Part shown: one piece after another, positions 27,001 to 34,762 of the stretch | Layout of the letters: each line of letters opens with the position of its first letter | Numbering within the stretch: position 1 is the first letter of the stretch | Source of the DNA: Sipunculus nudus | Lineage: Eukaryota > Annelida > Sipuncula > Golfingiida > Sipunculidae | Assembly: GCA_026874595.1 (NCBI GenBank) | Contig: CM049308.1 | Location: forward strand, 20,375,867-20,439,866 | Direction: 5' to 3' | DNA: 64,000 nt | Notes under the pieces: model-generated | Databases searched by the model: none | Seen by the model: only the letters and a program-made list of their open reading frames with translations | Told to the model about the DNA's origin: nothing | Translations under genes and position numbers: made by a program

Positions 27001-27298
27001 GAACAATAGTTTCAGTTTGTTCATTGTTTTCAATGTCAATGGGGCCCTCATCAAATTGTAATGACTTAGCGCACATATTATTTAATATAATAAATTTATA
27101 TAATTATGGTCATACCCTGTAAAAGTTATTGTATGGTGAGATCACAAAATTTTGACCTCTCAAATATAAAGCCAAACACAGTATGTGAATATCATGCAGC
27201 TGAATCTACAGTCAGTGATACCTAGGTGAAGGAGTCCTGTTTGCTTACATTCTCTATTTGTATATTTTCAGTTTATTCAGACCACCATGTATTCTTAG
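3138..27298 (+). CDS. Calpain, classical type, C-terminal part (linker plus penta-EF-hand domain)
   Basis: This is the 3' portion of a Ca2+-dependent cytosolic cysteine protease of the calpain family (C2). The EF-hand exons are 20305-20440, 22520-22578, 23922-23990, 24346-24424, 25208-25324, 25838-25890 and 27272-27298; together they give 540 nt, 179 residues plus a TAG stop, which matches a calpain penta-EF-hand domain. Linker exons start at 3138. Every junction has AG/GT borders and the phase carries through. Diagnostic motifs are [12 protein letters not shown] (EF1), [16 protein letters not shown] (EF2), [14 protein letters not shown] (EF3), [13 protein letters not shown] (EF4), a degenerate EF5 and the typical ending TMYS. 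The protease core (Cys/His/Asn triad) and C2-like domain are not in the window and must lie to the left. The domain layout fits CAPN1/2/9-like members and excludes CAPN5/7/10 types, which lack EF-hands. The paralogue cannot be named from this part. Confidence 0.93.
3970..4148. mobile_element. Candidate MITE, pogo/Tigger-like ends
   Basis: The left end is TGGAACCCC followed by a C run and TGTGACCACC. The right end, read on the other strand, is TGAAACCCCACAATTACGACC. Terminal inverted similarity over about 20 bp encloses about 180 bp with internal GACCAC repeats. There is no coding capacity. Confidence 0.5.
4618..4673. repeat. (AT)n microsatellite
   Basis: An uninterrupted TA dinucleotide run of about 55 bp is followed by degenerate TATG repeats to about 4715. 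Any apparent reading frame here is a repeat artefact. Confidence 0.95.
4981..4999. repeat. Poly(C) tract
   Basis: A run of about 19 C in the intron. Similar C runs occur at about 3978-3993 and 5562-5575 in the same gene region. Confidence 0.9.
6558..6599 (+). CDS. Candidate calpain linker micro-exon (42 nt, phase 0)
   Basis: The acceptor CCATATCAG and the strong donor GGT|GTAAGT enclose 14 codons, [14 protein letters not shown], with no stop. Length is a multiple of three and phase 0 on both sides, so it can be skipped freely. The Pro/Ser/Lys-rich composition suits a flexible linker. There is no homology support, only splice signals, phase and location. Confidence 0.55.
6793..6983. mobile_element. 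MITE of about 190 bp, pogo/Tigger-like
   Basis: TACTGTAAAACCT at the left and AGGTTTTACACTA at the right are near-perfect inverted termini bounded by TA, the target duplication of Tc1/mariner/pogo elements. The interior has GAGACCACCTC and GAAGACCACC repeats. It is non-coding. Confidence 0.7.
7455..7496 (+). CDS. Possible calpain linker micro-exon (42 nt, phase 0)
   Basis: An excellent pyrimidine-rich acceptor (TTTGCTTTCTTCACTGCCAG) precedes 14 open codons, [14 protein letters not shown], which end at a weak donor, ACC|GTATAA. Phase 0 on both sides and an acidic composition fit the neighbouring linker exons. The weak donor makes this one doubtful. Confidence 0.3.
9041..9072. repeat. (AT)n microsatellite
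   Basis: A TA dinucleotide run of about 32 bp lies in a calpain intron. Confidence 0.92.
9274..9538. mobile_element. Non-autonomous element with inverted ends, 265 bp
   Basis: The left end ACCTCAGCCAAGG is repeated inverted at the right end as CCTTCTTGGCTGAGGT. Before the right end is a run of CAGACAAA/AACAGACAAA repeats and then AACATAACC. Similar ends (CATAACCTCCTTGGCGGAGG) are, from memory, widespread in marine invertebrate genomes. It lies just 5' of the micro-exon at 9602. Confidence 0.65.
9602..9640 (+). CDS. Calpain linker micro-exon (39 nt, phase 0)
   Basis: The acceptor TTCTCTGTTTTAG and the donor GGG|GTAAGC border 13 open codons, [13 protein letters not shown]. Both ends are phase 0, compatible with direct joining to the linker exon at 3138-3171 or to the EF1 exon at 20305. 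Both splice sites are good. Function is inferred from position only. Confidence 0.6.
10459..11009. mobile_element. MITE of 551 bp with TA target duplication, pogo/Tigger-like
   Basis: The left end CAGTCGTGACTTGA and the right end TCAAGTTACGACTG are inverted copies with one mismatch, and each is flanked by TA. Subterminal ATCCGACACC and CCGGATTGTC extend the symmetry. The interior has no long frame. It resembles a deletion derivative of a pogo-type DNA transposon. Confidence 0.8.
12041..12355 (+). mobile_element. tRNA-derived SINE copy, + orientation, head truncated
   Basis: It matches, on the opposite strand, the elements at 54775-55175 and 62521-62902: GAGGCGGTGAG, TTTTCACGGTCAG, GGCCGTGTTTC, CCAGGGCCCACAGGTG, TAGTCACCGGGCCTG and the terminal hairpin TGGAGGGGGTTATACCTCCA. 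Only the end of the tRNA-like head remains. The 84-codon open frame over it is an artefact. Confidence 0.82.
12879..12911 (+). CDS. Calpain linker micro-exon (33 nt, phase 0)
   Basis: The acceptor TTGTGTTTTCAG and the donor CAG|GTATTG border 11 open codons, [11 protein letters not shown]. The exon is phase 0 at both ends. Its basic and proline-rich composition differs from the acidic linker exon at 3138, so inclusion would change linker charge as well as length. Confidence 0.6.
13525..13712. mobile_element. Possible degenerate MITE
   Basis: The left side has TACAGTGCAGTATCCCAG then TTACGGACAC. The right side on the other strand has TACTGTAAAACTTCTC then TGTGGACACC. The interior repeats GGTGTCTGTA. 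Inverted similarity is patchy, so this is a weak call in the same broad group as the element at 6793. Confidence 0.38.
13839..13886 (+). CDS. Possible calpain linker micro-exon (48 nt, phase 0)
   Basis: There are 16 open codons, [16 protein letters not shown], between the acceptor GGTGGTACAG and a good donor GTT|GTGAGT. The region upstream of the acceptor is poor in pyrimidines, which lowers confidence. Phase and length would allow cassette use. Confidence 0.28.
14843..15175 (+). repeat. 26-bp tandem repeat, about 13 copies
   Basis: The consensus GAGTTATCCTGT-GTAATTGTGGTAAT is repeated head to tail with small changes and a few 1-3 bp deletions near 15055-15075. There are no spacers, so it is a minisatellite. 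It lies in a calpain intron between two micro-exons. Confidence 0.93.
15812..15841 (+). CDS. Calpain linker micro-exon (30 nt, phase 0)
   Basis: The acceptor ACCATACAATAACAG and the strong donor GTT|GTAAGT border ten open codons, [10 protein letters not shown]. Both ends are phase 0. There is a short T run upstream of the acceptor. Support is splice signals, phase and position in the linker interval. Confidence 0.5.
15842..18621 (+). other. Calpain intron, no recognised content
   Basis: AT-rich sequence between two candidate micro-exons. I found no exon with both splice sites and a matching phase, and no clear repeat. Open frames such as 16419-16763 have no family resemblance. Confidence 0.4.
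18622..18654 (+). CDS. Calpain linker micro-exon (33 nt, phase 0)
   Basis: The acceptor CTTTGGCTCAG and the strong donor GGT|GTAAGT border 11 open codons, [11 protein letters not shown]. Both ends are phase 0. The small, flexible residue content fits a linker and resembles the start of the next exon (PKAAASPGD). No homology support. Confidence 0.5.
20305..20440 (+). CDS. Calpain exon: linker end and EF-hand 1
   Basis: The exon is 136 nt, entering in phase 0 after ACAATTCTAG and leaving with one base at a GTAAGC donor. It encodes a flexible start ([16 protein letters not shown]), a helix with [17 protein letters not shown] and then [23 protein letters not shown] is the characteristic calpain first EF-hand, whose loop differs from the canonical form but binds Ca2+ in known calpains. 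Confidence 0.95.
20441..22519 (+). other. Calpain intron between EF1 and EF2 exons
   Basis: AT-rich and without any recognisable gene, RNA or repeat structure apart from short T and AT runs. Confidence 0.5.
22520..22578 (+). CDS. Calpain exon: helix before EF-hand 2
   Basis: The exon is 59 nt between TTTTTTCAG and a GTATCC donor. It encodes [20 protein letters not shown]. The [14 protein letters not shown] motif aligns with DGFS-DTCRNMVNLLD in vertebrate calpains. The terminal Asp starts the EF2 loop, completed by the next exon. Confidence 0.93.
23655..23674. repeat. (CA)n microsatellite
   Basis: About ten CA repeats in the intron before the EF2 loop exon. Confidence 0.9.
23922..23990 (+). 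CDS. Calpain exon: EF-hand 2 loop and helix
   Basis: The exon is 69 nt, 23 codons, between CTATCAAAG and GTAAGA. Together with the previous Asp it forms the canonical loop [12 protein letters not shown], followed by [12 protein letters not shown], the usual calpain LW-plus-aromatic helix. Confidence 0.94.
24346..24424 (+). CDS. Calpain exon: EF-hand 3
   Basis: The exon is 79 nt between TGTTTCAG and a GTGAGC donor. It encodes [19 protein letters not shown] and LREAFHGCG. The loop [12 protein letters not shown] has all canonical oxygen ligands and the Glu at position 12. Confidence 0.95.
25057..25078. repeat. G-rich tract beside a T run
   Basis: About 16 G followed by AGAGGGGGG, directly after a T-rich stretch, 130 bp upstream of the EF4 exon. 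Confidence 0.85.
25208..25324 (+). CDS. Calpain exon: EF-hand 4
   Basis: The exon is 117 nt between TTGTGTCCAG and a GTAAAT donor. It encodes [18 protein letters not shown], then [21 protein letters not shown]. The RY-x(3)-DG-I-FDDF signature is typical of the fourth calpain EF-hand. Confidence 0.95.
25838..25890 (+). CDS. Calpain exon: start of EF-hand 5
   Basis: The exon is 53 nt between CTTCTTTTCAG and a GTAAAC donor. It encodes [18 protein letters not shown]. This is the degenerate fifth hand, which in calpains pairs with the partner subunit instead of binding Ca2+. The loop lacks the canonical ligand spacing, as expected. Confidence 0.92.
25891..27271 (+). other. Last calpain intron
   Basis: AT-rich with no recognised exon. 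Degenerate CATGTCCATGTCCATATTCAT at 26629-26649 is a short tandem of six-base units. Nothing else stands out. Confidence 0.5.
27272..27298 (+). CDS. Calpain last coding exon
   Basis: The acceptor TATATTTTCAG precedes FIQTTMYS and a TAG stop. Calpain large subunits end in a closely similar W/F-x-x-x-TMx-(S/A) peptide, which fixes the C-terminus. Confidence 0.92.
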   Translation, partial: FIQTTMYS

Positions 27299-29327
27299 AC
27301 ATGTGCAAGACAGGATCAAAGGCTTTTGAATCTTCAAACAGTGAAACCTGTAGGAAAGCTTCAGCGTACACTGGATATTGTAGGAAGTCACACTGATAGA
27401 TAAGAGGGTGTGATGCAAGCCGCTTCTTATATTAAGATATTTTAGCTTCTCTTTTGGATGTAGTGATAAGCGTTTCTAGTGTTGTTAAAATAGATTTAGA
27501 TTCTGGTATATCCAAGTGTATATTATTTTGATACCGCAGGTTTTGAGAGCTTCCCGCTTGTCACAGCTGTATGTATATGAAAAAACTGCTGGTGCACAAC
27601 AAAGGTTTGTTTATGTTAGTTGAAAATCATCATGGATGTCAGAAGACTAAAAGTGGAAATTAACTGCATTTTAGCTTTTTGTGAATCCTACTTTATACAC
27701 ACATCTAGTGTGAGTGTAACAGCTCTTTGAGGACAAAGAAACTTAAGTATACCTCAAACATAGCTGTTTCTGTTAAGGTATTGCACTTTCATAGTTAAAC
27801 TGTTTTTTTTTTCTGAAATTTTGCTTTTAACTGTTTATTTTATTTTTATAGCTAGCAGTTGAAAATGTGAAATGATATTAGCAGAGAACACATGAAATCT
27901 AATAATGTAGAATTTGTGAATTAATATCAGAGGGAATCACTCAATAGAATACCAAGTTGATATATTGCATATTATGTTAACATAATATCCAGTGGTCTGT
28001 ATCTGTTATGCGTATTCTTTACTTATGACAGGGGCTAAACTGCAGCTGGTGATTATTTACATAACAGTACTCCCATTTTCTTATTATTATGTATCTCATG
28101 TATGAGTAGCTTCTATTCTATTTACTCTTTGTAAAGTACAACATACTCGTTACTATATATGTTTACTACTGAAGCATTTACATTGTTAATTCTCAAACCG
28201 TTTATGAGTATTTGGTAATGTAGAGTAACACTAGCATACAACTGTCACAGAAAAATATGTCATGTTCCTTTTTACTTGGATATTGATGTGATGTATACCA
28301 TTGTAAGTTAGTTATTATTACTTATCTGATATGTAATTAATTTAATTATTGGCTTTTTATGAGCTTCACATGATGACAGGTAGTGTTTGTCTAGTCTTTA
28401 ATTAAAAACCTTTCAAATAGAGCAGTATTCGATACACAATATATGGCTATATACTAAAGACTAAACCTCACGTAAGTGAAACTTCAATAATATAACTGAA
28501 ACCAGTCGTCTACCTCAGTTCGTGCTGTTGCCTTGAACTATGCATCCAAGAACGGAAATTATGTCATATAATTACTTACCAAAGTTGGTAATGAAAATTA
28601 ATACACAACCATTTATTGTTAGGCACCCAGGCACAGCATAGTCATAGAAGTAAAAATAAAATAAGAATTGCCTTGCTCTTCATAACCAAATAAGAAAGAT
28701 AAGTTTCTTTCAGTTGCTACTTTTGAACAGGGTAGCTGAAAAGCAATTGTTAAAGATGTGAAATTGAAGCATCTTTTATAATCCAAATGGTATTAACTAT
28801 CTGCTGTAATGTTAGCATGATGCTGTTAACTTGTATATTGCCTTAGTGCAGTGCCTGGCAACCTTATGTACAGATTAAAGCATACTCTTTAAATTTGATA
28901 TTGAGCACTTCTGATATTATTGCTTTGGATGTGCATTGGTTGAAGGATACAATGGAACAGTGTTCAGAAAAAGTCATGGATGTGGAAATATTGATAGTCA
29001 AATATGCAAGACTTTTAAAATCTTTTTTATCTTTGTATTTTATACATAACTGTCTCAAACCTGTGTCATTCTGGCAAAACTATAAAACTAGTCGCAAAGG
29101 ATGTATATACAAAGTGTCTCTTTCAGAAGAATTGCTCCACGTGGGTCACTTCAAGAAACTTTTGATTATATTTTACATGTACTTAATACCAAAGAACTAT
29201 GGTCATTTTGGGAACAAAATTCTATTAGTAGCATCAGTTTGGGTACTTTATTATTAGAAGACTTTAAATTTACATTGCCAGATTTTGCCTCTGTATTTAA
29301 ATCATATGATTTAATGTTGAAAATAAA
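27299..29327 (+). other. Probable calpain 3' UTR
   Basis: This is non-coding sequence after the TAG, without any supported exon. AATAAA occurs at 28655-28660 and 29322-29327. The second is followed by a GT-rich stretch (TCGGTGTC, ATTGTGTGAG), the usual context of a cleavage site. The exact 3' end is inferred. Confidence 0.45.
29322..29327 (+). terminator. Candidate poly(A) signal for the calpain gene
   Basis: AATAAA lies about 2 kb after the stop codon with GT-rich DNA 20-45 bp downstream. An alternative AATAAA is at 28655-28660. Neither is proven. Confidence 0.45.
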
Positions 29328-29699
29328 TGATTGTTAATCTCAGTCGGTGTCATTCATTATTGTGTGAGATATTATTATTTACATTATTTACACTTAAAAC
29401 CGATAACGAAAGTATTTAATGTAATATAGATACGTTGTAACATAGACAAATACACGCAAAATACCATTTTGATGTTTGCCGACTTTTTTCCAAATCGAGC
29501 CACGGAAATCCATTGTCTTATATTCCTAAGATTTGCCCAAGCCTTAAGATAGAGCTAAAATGTCGATGATCGCGAATTTTGAAGGTTTCATGTGTTTGAC
29601 TTGGTCCTACATAATATCTATTACCCAAATATACGAAACTGCCTTAACAAATTATGGGCATATTGTTCCAGTGACTGATGTGTCGAATTAAGCTGCAGA

Positions 29700-31000
29700 T
29701 GGCATTATTTCTTTGATTCAAAATGAACTTTTCCACTCACATTTTAGCCAACCTGTGAGCTTATGTGGTGTGCCGTCGTCTGTACGTTATCCCATACTTC
29801 ATCAAAAACAGCAGGAGCCAGCTTCACCAATTGTCATGCAAACAATCAGTCATCTAAAAAATTCGAATTTTCCTTTTTTTGCTATCTGCATTTACTTAGA
29901 TTTTATCAGGGAAAAACTAAAAAACCTTGTAAAATCTTCTCCGAAAGTGTCCCGCCAAATTGTCAAATATTTCACAGAAATAATCCATGAAAAAACCCCC
30001 GTTTGTTCGAATGGTTCCATTTCGGTGAATTTTTGTCGAGTTACAGGAAGCTGAACTTAGTCATTTGGCCAAAACAGGATACGTAAATTATAAGAAACGG
30101 CTGGAGCTTTCATCACCAAATTTTATGCAAGTGTTGGTCACATGTGTCATATTTGAAATATTAAGGTATTGGTGGCGCCACCTGCATTGACCTTTTCCAT
30201 ACGGGGGTCATCGGTCATCAGTACAGTAACCCATAATTTCTCAGGAATAGCAGGAGCTAGCATCCCCTGCGTGACTGCTTGGCAGACTACCAACTATTTC
30301 AGAGTTTGGCAACAGTTCCGGTTCACTCGGGGCAACTGTCTTCCTCACCTGAGCTTGCTCAGCCCAGTGCACGTGACTCGAGACAAGTTTGGTGTATTGG
30401 CCTGACATTTTGACTTGTCCTTGCATCTTTGATGGCTTTCTCCTACATAAGACGCGTGTCGCCACCTAAAATGACTTTTGCACAGTGTATGTACCTGCTA
30501 ATTTCTCAGGAGGAATTTGATATATTAGCCTGAAATGGTGTATATCTATACATATCGGATAGCATCGTCGTATACAAAACTGGTGTTGCCACCTACAATA
30601 ATTTTTGCCCAATGTATGTCCTTGCTTATTTCTCAGGAGGGATTTGATATATCAGCCTGAAATCGGGCATACGTATACATCATTGATAGCTTCATCGTAA
30701 ACAAGATTGGTGGTGCCACTTACAGTAAATTTTTCAGTGTATGCTTTTGCTTATTTCTCGGGAGTGATTTGACATGAGAATAAGAGATTATGCATGTCTA
30801 CACATCTCGGACAGGTTTTGTTGCCACCTACAATTATTTCTTGCATCTGTGCACATAGAACAAGAAAGGGTCCAAGTATCTGCCTGAAATTTTGCATGTC
30901 CATACCTCTTCGATGGCTTTCTCGTACACAAGCCTGGAGGCGTCGCCTACAATAATTATTGTGCTGTGTGCACCAGTATTTTAGCCGTGACGATTGTGTA
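29700..31000 (+). repeat. Complex tandem repeat region, about 126-bp units in the right half
   Basis: ATTTCTC(A/G)GGAG recurs at 30501, 30628 and 30753, each followed by GATTTGA(C/T)AT and later TTG(C/G)CACCTAC-like phrases. Related but more diverged units (ATAATTTCTCAGGA, GGTGGCGCCACCTGC) lie at 30170-30480. The block 29700-30160 shares CAGGAGC and CACCAA phrases. It lies just after the calpain 3' end and has no credible coding frame. Confidence 0.65.
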
Positions 31001-31255
31001 ACTTCCGCTTGTACTCGGGTTCACATTGTTTAGTACATGCATTGTAAATATACATGTCACACATGTACCTTAAAAGTAACGGTCCAGCATGAAAGCATTA
31101 TACCCGATGTATATCCCGTTGCACAGGTTTGCATTAGGCCTGTATGCCTTGTTTCCTATTTAATTCAGAACGTGACAGTAAAATTTGCATCTTTAGAGTA
31201 AGTAGAATCAAATATTTTATGAGTATGAATTATTTTCAAAATGACTGGTTTGTGG

Positions 31256-31258
<3 letters not shown>

Positions 31259-31306
<48 letters not shown>
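31259..31306. repeat. (AT)n microsatellite
   Basis: A TA run of about 46 bp, the first of three clustered AT arrays around a transposon fragment. Confidence 0.93.
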
Positions 31307-31308
<2 letters not shown>

Positions 31309-31461
31309 TGACACTGACGGGGCCGGGTATTTTGCCCGCAATTGAGAGGTACTCTTATTAGGGAGGTTATGGATGATTATTGGAGGTTCGAGGCCTATCT
31401 TAAGGGACTCTCCGTCAATAGGAGGTGCCCTCAGTACAAAGGTGCCCGTAAGGAGAGGTTC

Positions 31462-31465
<4 letters not shown>
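31309..31465 (-). mobile_element. DNA transposon fragment between AT arrays
   Basis: Read on the - strand it begins AGTGGAACCTCTCC-TTACGGGCACC, like the GAACC(C/T)-type ends of the other MITEs, and contains GGGCACCTCC and GTACCTCTC phrases. Only one end is clear. Both flanks are (AT)n. Confidence 0.5.
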
Positions 31466-31509
<44 letters not shown>

Positions 31510-31514
31510 CACAG

Positions 31515-31568
<54 letters not shown>

Positions 31569-31575
31569 CTGTGTT
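31465..31575. repeat. Two (AT)n arrays, the second inside an inverted repeat
   Basis: AT runs fill 31465-31508 and 31519-31563. The second is bordered by AACACAGAAATTATA on the left and its exact inverse TATAATTTCTGTGTT on the right, so the block can form one long hairpin. Confidence 0.85.
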
Positions 31576-32295
31576 TGCTTATAACATCGGTGTAATGTCC
31601 GTTACCCAAAACATGAATTGTTCATGTGACTTAGCGTATGTAAGCTACAAGTTGTGTTACTTATGTCGACCTGCATACCGTGAGCCAACATGGTATATTC
31701 CATTTTTTGGTCTGATTGCTGAGCAGAGTTAAAGCTGCATGTGGCAACACTTACGCTGGACCTCGGCTGCAATAGTAAATTTTCCGTTTCACTGTATATA
31801 ACTTCGTTAATTGTTACCAATTAACATGCACAAATTTGCACAGAATGAATGTAAAAATTCTAGGTAACTTAATCATAACCGTTAGCTGTGATGTTAATAT
31901 GCAGATAGGTTATTGTAAACTCTCTTTGTAAGCCCAAATTAGGTCATGGATGCCTATTTTTATGTGCTTTTTACCTTTCATTAGTGTGTCACATTCAGCT
32001 GAGCATCATGGGTCTCCTGTTTCAAAGCCGCAGACTCCGCTACAAACACAAGCAAACCTATTCCCTGTGCGTTTGTAGTGGGAATGGATGATTTCATCCA
32101 GATCCCATACTTTGCCTTGATTTTATTGGCTGGTACACATATGACATCACGGATTGAATTTTATCAACAACTCAGATCTAGTAATGCATGTTGTTTTTTT
32201 TTTTTCTCTCCTGAAAATTTGGGACTGACTGTGGCAGAAGTACTGTGCTTTTACTGAGATCTAGAATTTTTAGCCACAGGGGATTCCCAAGTGTG

Positions 32296-32303
32296 TGACG
32301 TCA
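32296..32303. promoter_or_regulatory. TGACGTCA palindrome (full CRE-type site)
   Basis: This is a perfect CRE consensus, with sequence around it (CACTGCCGAGT) resembling the flank of the second copy at 33876-33883 (CACCGAGTC). Regulatory function is unproven. The context may be an old repeat. Confidence 0.3.
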
Positions 32304-33416
32304 CTGCCGAGTTGACACTGCTCATAGAGATACCAATAGTTTTTGAACAAATCCCACAACCTCATGTTTTTAGTGGGAAAATACATATAAAAAATGTTTT
32401 TCCTCCAGGAATTGGGCTCATTTTATTTAAAATCTATATTATTTTTTTTCATAACCAATTATGTTATATGATAATATTATGAGATATGGAATACGTTTGC
32501 TTGACCGAAAGCGCTTTCGGTTGAATTTAAGGGTCCCTGGTTCACCTCTTTATTAAGTCTTTTAGCCTGACATTTCTAACATTCGAAACTGTAAAAACCC
32601 TGAAGTTATAATATAACTTACACATTATAACTTTATGAGAAAACGAACTTTAAACGAAATTATGGAACATTACCATTCTGTTTCACATTCTGTTTCATAC
32701 CAATCCATGGCACCAATGGAATTTATTGGTAAATAAATCAAGCAAGCCATCTTCCTGTAAATTTTTTTATTCCTAAATATCAGAATTTCATTGATATGAA
32801 AATGTACAATATGATATACATTTTGCAAATATATATATCAGTACAAACACATTTTATTACACGATTCAAAGCATGTAAAAGGTCAAGGTGTCATCACATT
32901 AGATCTGCAAGGATCTGAATTATTATAATTTTATTTAGAGTTTGGCCCTTTAATTACAGATATACATGTGACGCATATCATTTTCTAGAGACCTATATGA
33001 TCTACCCTGTCATAACATGTGTATAAACGTCTTTCTCTGATATAGGTTACTTTAATCCAGACAGAGTACAAATTTTAAATAAAATATTAAATACTGATTT
33101 TATTGTCTTTTTTTCAGAATCACTGCTGTTTTAGCATTATCATTATTTTTTTTAACGAATAATTTGTTTGTTTTCAGTTCAGGGGTTCGCATATATTTAA
33201 TTACAAGTAACTCATAAAATAGGTTAAAAAAACACTCGCAATTACGTTTTATTAACTAGGAGGAAAAATGAAGAAAAGAACTGGAAATGAAGAGAAAACT
33301 GGAAATGTCAAATCCAAAATATAACTTGACAAAGAAACATTTAGGGAAGGCGCAGACAACATTTTATATTGGCCTCCTTATAAATCAGCGCCCCCCCCCC
33401 CCAAATATAAATATAC

Positions 33417-33419
<3 letters not shown>

Positions 33420-33460
<41 letters not shown>
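33420..33460. repeat. (AT)n microsatellite
   Basis: A TA run of about 40 bp after a C10 run and GTGTA. Confidence 0.93.
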
Positions 33461-33461
<1 letters not shown>

Positions 33462-34507
33462 GTACTTCAATAACAAGCCAAACAAAAATGTAGAAACTCA
33501 AATATTCTCTTCACTTATCATAATACATAATTATTCTATTTAATTATAATACATAATTATTAAAATATATCTTTAAAGATGTGATTTGCCTTCTAGTCTT
33601 TGGTTCCGTAAGAGATATCTAATATACCACTACCCTGAACTGCCCATGAAAATACCTCTCGAAATATCCATATACCCCTGATTATTGCCATTTATTTTTT
33701 TTCTTATTATCACACATATATATATATATATATCCGACTATATGCTTAATGAAATTTCTCTTTAATTTCTAATTTTTCAAAATCATCATTTATTATGTAA
33801 TTATAAGGAAAAACACACCTAAGCACACCTCCTGGTACTGCCAACCTTTCTGCTCCAGGGAAATTTCCTCGACACTGACGTCACCGAGTCAGCGTATATA
33901 CTTACATAGTATATTCATTTAGATTGAACCCTTCCCTCCCCTCCCTACGCAACTGCGGTTTGGCTTATACCGTGGATTCAGATATATTCATGTGATTTTT
34001 AATTAAATGGATTTCGGGGATTATCTGTTTCAACGAATTTAAGAACCAAACGGAATTTTACAATAAAACTATAGATATTTGGACGGCCGACTCCCCTCCT
34101 GTAAATATCGAGCGTTTTTAAATGCGTGGTATTTCATACGAAACCTAATATATTATATTTTTTTTATATTAACCTAAAACTCTTCCCGATATATAAAAAA
34201 TTGTAAAAAGAAGAAGAAGAAAAACTAATGGCATTGCTGTGTTGGGTCTGTAGGGGAAGTGTAATTAACGAGTGTGAGGTTAACACTATATAAACAATAT
34301 AAACTGATATAAACAAAATAAACTTTCTGATGGTCAGCCTCAGTGCAAACCCCACAGATTTATAAATCACACGAATTTTGCATTTGATTACAAAACAACG
34401 GAAATTAAAGCGCAAATTTGTCTGAAGCCACCGCAATCTTTCCCACAGGGGCGCCCTCTATAGGAAGGGCCTTCCCGACGTTTCAAAGGTTAGGCCCCAG
34501 TCCGAAT

Positions 34508-34513
34508 TTTATT
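34508..34513 (-). terminator. Possible poly(A) signal for the NAALADase gene
   Basis: TTTATT on the given strand reads AATAAA on the coding strand, about 50 bp after the stop. This would give a very short 3' UTR, so a later signal is equally possible. Confidence 0.25.
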
Positions 34514-34563
34514 ATTAGGTATAATTATTGGGAAACAAATTAGACGTGTGAGCTGCATGTCAT

Positions 34564-34762
34564 TCAGAAATCCACCGGGTCATAAAGAGTGGAGGCCGCT
34601 GACTCGATGATGAACGTTATCACTGACAGGTGCTTCTTGACCACTCCCCACCGTTCTTCCCGGTCAGTGGTAGATTTCTCTATCTCAAAAAGAGCATCCA
34701 CCAATCCCGGGAAACTGGACCCTGCGTACGAGTTGTGCTGACTAGGAGCAAACAATATATTC
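34564..34762 (-). CDS. NAALADase last coding exon W17
   Basis: The exon is 199 nt with the acceptor TCTCGTTGCAG. It encodes [30 protein letters not shown] and a C-terminus LYDPVDF followed by TGA. HNSY aligns with human HNKY (Lys699-Tyr700): the Tyr is kept and the Lys is Ser. Length to the stop is close to human. Confidence 0.96.

Larger units (their letters stand above)
31576..34507. other. Region between the convergent gene ends
   Basis: No gene was recognised. It holds a C run at 33391-33400, an AT array at 33420-33460 and two perfect TGACGTCA palindromes (32296-32303, 33876-33883). Part of the right side is probably NAALADase 3' UTR. Confidence 0.45.

Noticed and set aside
31165-31732. 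Open frames rich in Ile-Tyr on both strands
   Set aside because: These are translations of (AT)n arrays. The same holds near 4600, 39700, 59450 and 60540.
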